Assembly: GCA_902796625.1 (NCBI GenBank)
Contig: CADBPX010000093.1
Location: forward strand, 1-21,594
Length of the DNA stretch: 21,594 nucleotides
From: an uncultured Pseudomonadota bacterium
GTDB taxonomy: Bacteria > Pseudomonadota > Alphaproteobacteria > RF32 > CAG-239
Reading direction: 5' to 3'
The notes beneath the pieces are model-generated. The model was not told the origin of the DNA. It made no database searches and saw only the letters and a program-made list of their open reading frames with translations. Of the stretch, positions 14,426 through 21,421 are shown one piece after another. Each line of letters starts with the position of its first letter. Position 1 is the stretch's first letter. Position numbers and translations under genes: made by a program.

Positions 14426-14604
14426 CGGATGTTCAGAAACCGTTATTAAACTAAGCAAAAAGAACGGCTCGGCTTATTTAGCCTACTAGCCTTATTCGCC
14501 GACATCCGTCCAAGACAGAAGTCGGTATTTTCCATCGCTAACAATATAGCGATGACTTAGCTTAATAAAAGGGTTTCTGACGCCCGTGGATACTTTCGCA
14601 TCCG
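14398..14604 (-). ncRNA. Highly structured RNA of about 205 nt; unrecognised ncRNA or attenuator-type leader
   Basis: Reading 5' to 3' on the minus strand: hairpin H1 (14603-14588), 6 bp with a GAAA tetraloop. Then a long-range helix pairs GGGCG (14585-14581) with CGCCC (14427-14423), UCAGAAACC (14580-14572) with GGUUUCUGA (14441-14433), and 13 bp at 14568-14556 with 14455-14443, including one G-U pair. It encloses three hairpins: H3 (14554-14533, 8 bp), H4 (14525-14499, 5 plus 6 bp around a U-U mismatch) and H5 (14491-14466). A terminator closes the 3' end. The G-U pairs are possible only on the minus-strand RNA (A-C on the other), which supports this orientation. I see no motifs of tmRNA, RNase P RNA, SRP RNA or 6S RNA, nor of a riboswitch class I know. 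Confidence 0.65.
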
Positions 14605-14610
14605 AGATTG

Positions 14611-14639
14611 ATGTTAAAATATTTTTTACTGCTTGTAAA
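14611..14639 (-). promoter_or_regulatory. Probable promoter of the structured RNA / outer-membrane gene
   Basis: On the minus strand TTTACA (14634-14639) is 17 bp from TAACAT (14611-14616). Five of six and four of six bases match consensus. The predicted start, near 14604-14605, falls exactly at the base of the first hairpin of the structured RNA, which supports the call. Confidence 0.55.
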
Positions 14640-14925
14640 TAAAAAAAATCAAACATAAATACGCTAGTTAATAAATACTCTTGACTTAAATAACATAATG
14701 GACTAGCTTAGCCGCATATTGTTATTTTTATTAAATTATGATGCCGATGAAAAAATAAAAAAAAGATCAATGTATTCTGAGTACAGAGTTTATTCACCTT
14801 ATGTTAAACCTTTAAAATTTTGAACGTTATGTTGATTTCAATTTTCGTAAACGGCGTTCTGGTTTTTGTTCTCTAAGGCGAACAGACTGACCGGACATTA
14901 AGTTGAAATGATCTTTATTCTTATT
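14640..14925. other. Non-coding spacer with no clear gene
   Basis: An AT-rich stretch between the promoter of the structured RNA and the hairpin after fmt. I see no convincing gene. Two weak minus-strand frames exist: 14827-14934, discussed under findings, and a 29-codon GTG frame at 14708-14797. Neither has a strong ribosome site. Confidence 0.6.
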
Positions 14926-14988
14926 AAAAAACACATTTCTTACCAGCTGGTAATGTTTAATTACTTTTTGGTAGGCGATGTGTTTTTT
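14926..14988. terminator. Long bidirectional terminator-like hairpin after fmt
   Basis: An 11-bp perfect outer stem (AAAAAACACAT at 14926-14936 with ATGTGTTTTTT at 14978-14988) flanks a 41-nt interior. The interior can fold further: TACC/GGTA, then GTAAT/ATTAC around GTTTA. It also contains a 14-bp palindrome, TTACCAGCTGGTAA (14940-14953). T-runs on both strands make it a plausible terminator either way. The fmt stop codon overlaps its outer edge. Confidence 0.7.
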
Positions 14989-15905
14989 TATTTATTCAAC
15001 AAACTGTCTTTTTGAAAAGAAAAACCACGCAAAAGTTCTTCTGCGGACATGGCTTTTTTACCTTGCCGCTGAATTTGTAAAACTTTGATAGCCCCTTCTG
15101 CACAAGCTATAATCAATTCTTTGTCACCGGCTAAAATTTTTCCGGATTGGGCGGATATTTCCGACATTATTTCGGCTTGCAATATTTTGAAACGTTCGTT
15201 CATATAAGTGAAAAACATTGCCGGATAAGGACTGAAAGCATGAATTTTATTTATCAATATTGCCGCCGGAAGATTGAAATCAATCTCGCACTCAGCTTTA
15301 TCAATTTTGGCGGCATAGCAGGCAAGAGCCTCATCTTGCGGCTGCGGAGGATATTTTTTTATATCCGCTAAAACCTCAGAAATCAAATCAGCTCCGATCT
15401 GCGCCAACCGATCATGTAACTCACCGCCGGTCATTTCAGACGTTATCGTCACAATTCCCTTATGCAGCATATCTCCGGTATCCAAACCTTCGGCAACCTG
15501 CATAATAGTAACACCGCTTTTTTTATCACCGGCTTCAATACAACGCTGAATCGGAGCGGCCCCGCGCCACCGCGGCAACAGTGATGCATGCAAATTTAAG
15601 CATCCCAAAGGACAGGCTTGCAAAATCTCCGGCGGTAAAATCAAGCCGTATGCCGCAACCACCGCAACATCGGCATGCAATAAAGCAAATGCATTCTGCG
15701 CTTCCAAGTTGCGCAAGGTTTTCGGAGTTCGTACCTCGATTCCGTTCTCTTCGGCAATTATCTGTACTGGAGATTTTTGTAATTTATTGCCGCGACCGGC
15801 AATTTTCGGTTCACGCGTATAGACACAAACCACCTCGTGTTCTTTGATCAAGCGTTGGAGCGCCGGTACAGCAAAATCCGGCGTTCCCATAAAGACTACT
15901 CTCAT
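14988..15905 (-). CDS. fmt: Methionyl-tRNA formyltransferase
   Basis: Formylates Met-tRNAfMet using 10-formyltetrahydrofolate, providing initiator tRNA. The 305 residues show the family features: MRVVFMGTPDFAVPAL at the N-terminus, the specificity loop TREPKIAGRGNKL (30-42), and the catalytic core GCLNLHASLLPRWRGAAPIQ (101-120) with Asn104 and His106, plus EGLDTGD with Asp142. The C-terminal OB-like domain begins near LPAAILINKIHAFSPYPA. Its ATG overlaps the ppiD stop in an ATGA, implying translational coupling. The usual partner def (peptide deformylase) is not adjacent in this window. Transcripts probably end at the hairpin at 14926-14988. Confidence 0.97.
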   Translation of the reverse strand: MRVVFMGTPDFAVPALQRLIKEHEVVCVYTREPKIAGRGNKLQKSPVQIIAEENGIEVRTPKTLRNLEAQNAFALLHADVAVVAAYGLILPPEILQACPLGCLNLHASLLPRWRGAAPIQRCIEAGDKKSGVTIMQVAEGLDTGDMLHKGIVTITSEMTGGELHDRLAQIGADLISEVLADIKKYPPQPQDEALACYAAKIDKAECEIDFNLPAAILINKIHAFSPYPAMFFTYMNERFKILQAEIMSEISAQSGKILAGDKELIIACAEGAIKVLQIQRQGKKAMSAEELLRGFSFQKDSLLNK

Positions 15906-17791
15906 TCGTCAGTTAATCCCATACGATTATAATTAACTTCAATCTCATAATCAGAAGCAAAATCCTTCAACAATGCCTCTCCCATTTCCCGAGAATTTTC
16001 AGCGGACAGGGCTTGCAGTAAGAAATTTTTGTCTTCCTGACTTAAAGAAGAACTGTCATCATATATATTTGAAGTTTCGGCCACAATAAAGTCATCGCCA
16101 GCCTTAACTATTTTGGCCTGGTTTTTTGGCTGTGTGAACAAAGTCATAATATCGGCGGCCGGCAAATCAGCGAATGTTTCCTGACGGTTAAGCGGCATAG
16201 TACTTGTTACTCTTAAACCGTAACGTGTTGCCACTTCATTCATGGTATCACCGGCATCTAAATCATGCTCAATATTATCAACCGTTTCCTGAGTGATAGC
16301 GGCTTTTTCATTTTCCAGCCAAATTTCTTTGATGCGGGCTTCCGCTTCCTCACGCGGTTGTAAATGTTCGGCAATAATTTCATCAACGCGCACTACCACA
16401 ATACCGTTATCATCTTCAACAGCCTGACTGATTTCTCCTTCGTTATATGAAAAAGCAGTATCAACAACATCTTTGTGGGTCATAGCTTCAGCAACCTTAT
16501 CGTTTGCAATTTTATCTACTGTTCCGGCTTCACTTAAATTAGTTACTTTAATCGGCTTAACACCATAAACATCTGCTACCTCCTCCAATGTTGCGCCGGC
16601 ACCGATTTTATCTTCAATTTCAGCCATAACATCGGCACTTCCTTCGTAGGCCTTATCCTGTCTGATTTGACTGATAATTTGCGCGTTAGCCTGTTGACGA
16701 TCAACTTTAGCGGCGGCTTTACTGCCGACAACTTTAATAATTTGCCAACTATCGGCAATATTAACAATCGGAGAAATTTCACCGTCCTTTAATCCGAAAA
16801 CTACTTCGGCTAATTCGTCGGAAAGATCGCTTTGAGCGACAAACCCCAAATTTACATCTTCGGCATTTTGTCCGTTTTCAACAGCAACCTTAACAAAATC
16901 GCTTCCGGAAGCCAAACCGGCGGCGGCCTTTTCTGCCTCGTCCTTATTTTCGAACACCATTTGCAACACTTCGCGTTGTTCCGGTTGCTCAAATTCCTCG
17001 ATATGTTCTTTATAATAAGCGTTTATTTCTTCATCTGTTACTTGAATATTTTTTTCAATATCATCAAGTGAAAGGAATAAAACGCTGATATTTCTTTTTT
17101 CCGGAATGGTAAATTCTTCGCTTAAATCTTCGTAATATTGATCGAGTTCATCTTCCGTCGGTTGGCGGGTAATTTTAGCTTCGTCATTTACAATCTTAAC
17201 ATATTTGAATGTACGCCGCTGCCCCAAAACTTTCATCATCTGTTGAACCATAACTTCCGGAATATTGGCATAGGCAACCTGAGAATCTATCATTACCTTA
17301 CGAGCAACATTACGTTTAATATCTTGAATCAGCTCATTTTCCGTCTGATTATTACGACTTAAGAACCATTTATATGCTTCACGATCAAACTGACCGTTTT
17401 GATTTAAGAACTGCGGCATAATATAAATAATGTTGCGAATAAGCGAATCCGTAAAATCAACATTATATTTTTTCATGGTATTTTCAATGATTAAGCTATC
17501 CAGCTTTGATTTAGCCAAAGAATTAATCAACTCGTTTTTAATCTCAGTAAAATTATCGCTTTCTTCGTCAAGCATTCCCGTAGCCCGCAATTTAGAAAGT
17601 TCTTTTTGCAGCATATGGCTGAACTCACTTTGTGAAACGGCAAATTTATCAACCTTCATAACCGTTTTATTATTGTTTGCCGAATTAATATATCCGGTAA
17701 CTCCGAACAAAGACATAAAACTCAATGCAGTTACCGTTAAAATTATTTTAGTGAACCAACTGTCACGCATGCTTGCAAATTTACTAATCAT
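15902..17791 (-). CDS. ppiD: PpiD/SurA-type periplasmic peptidyl-prolyl isomerase, membrane-anchored
   Basis: A 629-residue periplasmic chaperone attached to the inner membrane by one N-terminal helix (about 13-34, FTKIILTVTALSFMSLFG). The SurA-N-like chaperone region follows (VDKFAVSQSEFSHMLQKEL, then LDSLIIENTMKKYNVDFTD and FDREAYKWFLSRNNQTENEL). A parvulin-like domain sits around 270-360 (EVLQMVFENKDEAEKAAAGL, LGFVAQSDLSDELAEVVFGL, GEISPIV). A second degenerate unit follows, about 400-480 (TAFSYNEGEISQAVEDDNGI). PpiD helps newly exported proteins leave the Sec translocon; the parvulin activity is often weak. It diverges from tpiA-secG-pyrG, a common alphaproteobacterial layout, with secG tying it to the translocon. 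AAAGGA ribosome site. Confidence 0.9.
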   Translation of the reverse strand: MISKFASMRDSWFTKIILTVTALSFMSLFGVTGYINSANNNKTVMKVDKFAVSQSEFSHMLQKELSKLRATGMLDEESDNFTEIKNELINSLAKSKLDSLIIENTMKKYNVDFTDSLIRNIIYIMPQFLNQNGQFDREAYKWFLSRNNQTENELIQDIKRNVARKVMIDSQVAYANIPEVMVQQMMKVLGQRRTFKYVKIVNDEAKITRQPTEDELDQYYEDLSEEFTIPEKRNISVLFLSLDDIEKNIQVTDEEINAYYKEHIEEFEQPEQREVLQMVFENKDEAEKAAAGLASGSDFVKVAVENGQNAEDVNLGFVAQSDLSDELAEVVFGLKDGEISPIVNIADSWQIIKVVGSKAAAKVDRQQANAQIISQIRQDKAYEGSADVMAEIEDKIGAGATLEEVADVYGVKPIKVTNLSEAGTVDKIANDKVAEAMTHKDVVDTAFSYNEGEISQAVEDDNGIVVVRVDEIIAEHLQPREEAEARIKEIWLENEKAAITQETVDNIEHDLDAGDTMNEVATRYGLRVTSTMPLNRQETFADLPAADIMTLFTQPKNQAKIVKAGDDFIVAETSNIYDDSSSLSQEDKNFLLQALSAENSREMGEALLKDFASDYEIEVNYNRMGLTDE

Positions 17792-17822
17792 AATTCCATT
17801 CCTTTAAAGTTATTTTGCGTTT

Positions 17823-17850
17823 ATTATAGAAACATAAATAATTATTGCAA
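17823..17850 (-). promoter_or_regulatory. Promoter for ppiD-fmt
   Basis: On the minus strand TTGCAA (17845-17850) is 16 bp from a perfect TATAAT (17823-17828), giving a start near 17816 and a leader of about 25 nt before the ppiD ATG at 17791. Confidence 0.65.
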
Positions 17851-17974
17851 TTCTTAAATTCATTTATGCAACGCAATAAAGTGTGTTTAACGTGCTTTTT
17901 TTGTAGAAAATAAAAATTTAATATGCTAGAAATATGCCAGTTTTGTAAATTTTAAAGATTTAGAGGATTTGATT

Positions 17975-18733
17975 ATGCTCAGAAAGAAGCTTATTGCGGG
18001 CAATTGGAAAATGAATTGCCTTTCAAAAGAAGGAACCGACTTGGCAAAAGCTATTGCGGCCAAAGTTAAACAAGAAAATTATAATTGCGATTTTTTAATT
18101 TGCCCTCCGTTTACGCTTTTAAGTCTTGTCAAAAAATGTTTGCGCGGCACTAAAATTGCTTTGGGCGGCCAAGATGCCCACTTTGCAGTTAAAGGTGCTC
18201 ACACCGGTGACATCAGTCCGCTGATGTTGGCTGATTTAGGTTGTTCATACACCATTTTAGGTCACTCTGAGCGCCGCACCGATCATCATGAAACTAATAA
18301 AATTGTGTGCCAAAAAGCTATTGCCGCTCATGCTGCCGGCTTGAAAACCGTTATCTGTATCGGTGAAACCGAAGCACAAAGAGATGAAGGAAAAACTATT
18401 AAAATATGCCAAGATCAAATATCCGGATCAGTACCGGAAGACTCAACGGCAAAAAACACCGTTATTGCTTACGAACCGATTTGGGCTATCGGTACAGGTA
18501 AAACCCCGACTGCCGCCGATGTTCAGGAAGTTCATGCCGCAATTCGTCAGGCTTTGGTTAAAAAGCTCGGCAAAGCAACGGCTGCCAGAATGCGGATTTT
18601 ATACGGCGGTTCAGTCAAACCGGGAAATGCTGCTGAATTACTCTCTTTGCCAGATGTGGACGGAGCACTTATCGGCGGTGCCAGCCTGAAGGTTGATGAT
18701 TTTATTGCAATTGCCAAGAATGCCACAAAATAG
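17975..18733 (+). CDS. tpiA: Triose-phosphate isomerase
   Basis: Interconverts dihydroxyacetone phosphate and glyceraldehyde 3-phosphate in glycolysis and gluconeogenesis. The 252 residues form a TIM barrel with all key residues: IAGNWKMN with Lys12, LGGQDAH, GAHTGDISP, ILGHSERR with His97, VIAYEPIWAIGTGKTPT with Glu167, the flexible loop 6 following it, and ILYGGSVKPGNA and GALIGGASL binding phosphate. The ATG at 17975 was chosen over a TTG six bases upstream because AGAGGA lies 7 nt before it and MLRKKLIAGNWKMN is the normal family start. First gene of tpiA-secG-pyrG. A weak promoter may lie within 17890-17940, but no clear consensus is visible. Confidence 0.98.
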   Translation: MLRKKLIAGNWKMNCLSKEGTDLAKAIAAKVKQENYNCDFLICPPFTLLSLVKKCLRGTKIALGGQDAHFAVKGAHTGDISPLMLADLGCSYTILGHSERRTDHHETNKIVCQKAIAAHAAGLKTVICIGETEAQRDEGKTIKICQDQISGSVPEDSTAKNTVIAYEPIWAIGTGKTPTAADVQEVHAAIRQALVKKLGKATAARMRILYGGSVKPGNAAELLSLPDVDGALIGGASLKVDDFIAIAKNATK

Positions 18734-18747
18734 GAAAGGATAAAAAA

Positions 18748-19095
18748 ATGGTATCAGTATTACTTGTATTACAGCTTATTGTCGCTATCTTTTTGGTGGC
18801 GGTTATTTTAATGCAACGCTCAAACGGGGGCGCTTTAAGCGGTTTAGGTGGTGACAGCGGCATCGGCGGCCTGTTAAGTGCGCGCGGCAAAGGAAATATT
18901 CTCACTAGAATAACCGCCGTTTTGGCAACTTTGTTCTTTGCCTTAAGTATGGCTATTTCAATTTATTTCAGCCGCATGGAAGTTAAACGGACCTCAATTA
19001 TTGACACTGCACCGGCGGCTCAAACAGAAACGCAAGTTCCGGTTGAAACCGAGGCACCGGCTCCGGTTGAACCTGAAGTTCCGGTCGCGGAGTAA
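18748..19095 (+). CDS. secG: Preprotein translocase subunit SecG
   Basis: Small inner-membrane subunit of the SecYEG channel. The 115 residues contain two membrane helices (about 4-22 and 53-74) joined by the diagnostic loop ILMQRSNGGALSGLGGDSG (20-38) and RGKGNILTRITAVLATLFF. The C-terminal tail is Pro/Glu/Val/Ala-rich with repeated PVE/APVEPE units, as often seen in alphaproteobacteria. It begins 14 bp after tpiA with an AGGAAAGG ribosome site and precedes pyrG. The divergent ppiD upstream also acts at the translocon exit. Confidence 0.95.
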   Translation: MVSVLLVLQLIVAIFLVAVILMQRSNGGALSGLGGDSGIGGLLSARGKGNILTRITAVLATLFFALSMAISIYFSRMEVKRTSIIDTAPAAQTETQVPVETEAPAPVEPEVPVAE

Positions 19096-19121
19096 ACTAA
19101 TTGAGAAATAACTAAGGACAT

Positions 19122-19146
19122 AAGGCACTTTTCAGTAAAGTGCCTT
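19122..19146 (+). other. Hairpin between secG and pyrG; possible attenuator or weak terminator
   Basis: A perfect 10-bp inverted repeat (AAGGCACTTT at 19122-19131, AAAGTGCCTT at 19137-19146) with a 5-nt loop, followed by TGTCACTTT rather than a continuous T-run. It lies 27 bp after secG and 36 bp before pyrG. It could partly uncouple pyrG from the upstream genes. Confidence 0.6.
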
Positions 19147-19182
19147 TGTCACTTTAAAAAAGAACTTTTACGGAGATGAATT

Positions 19183-20835
19183 ATGTCGGAAATCGCGATA
19201 AATCCTCAAGCTAAATTTATTTTTATCACCGGTGGTGTTGTATCATCCTTAGGCAAAGGGCTGGCTTCGGCTTCTTTAGCGGCTATTTTACAGGCGCGTG
19301 GCTATAAAGTACGCCTACGCAAGCTTGATCCTTATTTAAATGTGGATCCGGGTACGATGAATCCATGCCAACACGGTGAAGTTTTTGTAACCGATGATGG
19401 TACGGAAGCCGATTTGGACTTGGGACATTATGAACGATTTTCCGGGGTGCCGGCCAAACGCACAGACAGTATCACCACCGGTAAAATCTATCAGCGCGTT
19501 ATCGAAAAGGAACGGCATGGATATTACTTAGGCTCGACCATTCAAGTAATTCCGCATGTTACCAACGAAATTAAAGATTTCATACTGTCCGATATAACCG
19601 ATGAAGATTTTGTTTTGTGTGAAATTGGCGGCACCGTCGGCGATATTGAAGGTCAGCCGTATTTAGAGACCATTCGCCAAGTTGCTTATGAATTGGGCCG
19701 TGAAAGAACCATGTTTATTCATGTAACGTTGCTTCCCTACATTCCGACTGCCGGTGAGCTGAAAACCAAACCAACACAGCACTCGGTGAAAAAACTGCAG
19801 GAATACGGAATTCAGCCGGATATGATTTTATGCCGCTCACAAATGGCAATACCGGAAAATGAAAAACGCAAACTCGCCTTATTCTGCAATATTCGTGAGG
19901 AAAATGTTATTACTGCTTTGGATGCGGCCAGCATTTATCAGGTGCCGTTAGCATATTCGGCAGAAGGTATGGATCGGCAGGTTTGCAAACATTTCAATTT
20001 ACCATACGATGAACCGACAGATTTAAGCCGGTGGCAACATATTGTTGATGTTTTAAAATCACCGGAAGGAGAAGTACGTATTGCCGTGGTCGGCAAATAT
20101 ATGATGTTGCTGGAAGCATATAAATCTTTGCATGAAGCTTTAATTCACGGCGGCATTGCCAATCATTACAAAATTAAAATCAAATGGATTGACTCTGAGG
20201 ATTTAGAAAAAAATAATCCGGACGAGATTCTTAATGATGTCAGTGGCATTCTGGTTCCCGGCGGCTTTGGTTTGCGCGGTACTCAAGGTATGATAAATGC
20301 CGTAAAATATGCTCGAGAACACAAAGTCCCGTTTTTTGGCATATGCTTTGGCATGCAAATGGCCGTAATCGAAACAATGCGCAATATTTGCGGTATAAAA
20401 AATGCCGGTACTACCGAATTGGATGAAAATTGTGAACCGGTTATCGGCCTGATGACCGAATGGGAAAAGGACGGTACTGTTGAAAAACGCCATAAAGACG
20501 GAGATTTAGGCGGCACGATGCGTCTTGGTGCTTATGAATGCGTATTGAAACCTAATTCCAAATGTGCGCAAATTTACGGCACGGAAAAAATTTCCGAACG
20601 CCACCGCCACCGCTATGAAGTTAATATAAAATACAAAGATATGCTGAACAAAGCCGGTATGACCATTGTCGGCACATCGCCTGACGGCATGCTTCCGGAA
20701 ATTGTTGAGCGTCCGGATCATCCGTGGTTTATCGGCGTTCAATTTCATCCGGAATTAAAGTCAAAACCTTTTGCGCCGGCGCCATTGTTCGTATCCTTTG
20801 TTAAAGCGGCGATAGATAATTCTCGACTGGTATAA
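19183..20835 (+). CDS. pyrG: CTP synthase (glutamine-hydrolysing)
   Basis: Makes CTP from UTP, ATP and glutamine. The N-terminal synthetase domain has FIFITGGVVSSLGKGLASAS (12-31), the nucleotide-site motif LRKLDPYLNVDPGTMNPCQH, DDGTEADLDLGHYERF (71-86) and EIGGTVGDIE (147-156). A class I glutamine amidotransferase domain follows, with PGGFGLRG (359-366), GICFGMQ with the nucleophile Cys388, and GVQFHPE with His522 and Glu524. Length 550 matches the family. Ribosome site ACGGAG is about 10 nt before the ATG. In many alphaproteobacteria kdsA follows pyrG; here an unrecognised gene begins one base after the stop. Confidence 0.98.
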   Translation: MSEIAINPQAKFIFITGGVVSSLGKGLASASLAAILQARGYKVRLRKLDPYLNVDPGTMNPCQHGEVFVTDDGTEADLDLGHYERFSGVPAKRTDSITTGKIYQRVIEKERHGYYLGSTIQVIPHVTNEIKDFILSDITDEDFVLCEIGGTVGDIEGQPYLETIRQVAYELGRERTMFIHVTLLPYIPTAGELKTKPTQHSVKKLQEYGIQPDMILCRSQMAIPENEKRKLALFCNIREENVITALDAASIYQVPLAYSAEGMDRQVCKHFNLPYDEPTDLSRWQHIVDVLKSPEGEVRIAVVGKYMMLLEAYKSLHEALIHGGIANHYKIKIKWIDSEDLEKNNPDEILNDVSGILVPGGFGLRGTQGMINAVKYAREHKVPFFGICFGMQMAVIETMRNICGIKNAGTTELDENCEPVIGLMTEWEKDGTVEKRHKDGDLGGTMRLGAYECVLKPNSKCAQIYGTEKISERHRHRYEVNIKYKDMLNKAGMTIVGTSPDGMLPEIVERPDHPWFIGVQFHPELKSKPFAPAPLFVSFVKAAIDNSRLV

Positions 20836-20836
20836 A

Positions 20837-21367
20837 ATGAAATTATATCATTATGTAAAAAAGGGAAATAATGTATTGTCAAAAGGTTTGTTGTCATTTG
20901 CGAACAATCCTGATGCTGATTTACACTACTATTTCAAACGTACCGGAGGTAAGACGACACATCAGGAAATATGTACTTGGATGGAAAGTTGTTTTGCCGG
21001 ACGTTCACGAGCCGTGAGAGTTTTCTCTGAACCGATACAATGGACTGAAAAGAGTATTCACTGCTTAAAAGATTTTATTGATAACGCCGATATGTTTGAG
21101 ATTGATATTTCCGCCATGGATAAAGATGGCTTAATTGAGGCTGTTTATGTCAGCCCGTCGATTTTGGACTTTCCTGATATTACAGAAGAAAAAAGTATGG
21201 ATGAAATATTACAAAAGCTAAGCGGTATCAACGATATAGACTATTCGCCGATAGATTGGAGCGTGTGTGATGACGAACTCGACCGCCGTTTTGCCTTTGT
21301 ACGTTATTATCTGATTGTCGTTAAAGATGGTGTCATTCCACCAAAATATTTGACTTTAGAAAGTTAA
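20837..21367 (+). CDS. Conserved-looking protein of unknown function
   Basis: A 176-residue soluble protein that I do not recognise as a named family. It begins MKLYHYVKKGNNVLSKGLLS. The opening LYHY followed by an xGLLSFA turn is loosely reminiscent of small ADP-ribosyltransferase-like folds (H-Y...GL), but I cannot point to a full catalytic triad. Other visible features are CTWMESCFAGRSRAVRVFSE, DMFEIDISAMDKDGLIEAVY, IDYSPIDWSVCDDELDRR and a C-terminal RYYLIVVKDGVIPPKYL. There is no signal peptide or membrane helix. It starts one base after the pyrG stop and is probably co-transcribed and translationally coupled. No terminator is seen after it. Confidence 0.7.
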   Translation: MKLYHYVKKGNNVLSKGLLSFANNPDADLHYYFKRTGGKTTHQEICTWMESCFAGRSRAVRVFSEPIQWTEKSIHCLKDFIDNADMFEIDISAMDKDGLIEAVYVSPSILDFPDITEEKSMDEILQKLSGINDIDYSPIDWSVCDDELDRRFAFVRYYLIVVKDGVIPPKYLTLES

Positions 21368-21421
21368 TTTTTTTTGATTATAACCTCTTTTTCCATGTTA
21401 TATCCCTTTTATGATATTTTA

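Noticed and set aside
14398..14604. Considered tmRNA (including the permuted two-piece form), RNase P RNA, SRP RNA and 6S RNA for the structured RNA
   Set aside because: No tag reading frame or tRNA-like T-loop/acceptor, no P4-type conserved core, no SRP domain IV motif, and the shape is a multi-branched fold rather than one long bulged hairpin.
14708..14797. A 29-codon minus-strand frame with a Phe/His-rich stretch (FFLFFHRHH), like an attenuator leader peptide
   Set aside because: GTG start, poor ribosome site spacing, no adjacent terminator/antiterminator pair and no amino-acid biosynthesis gene downstream; such frames are easily produced by AT-rich DNA.
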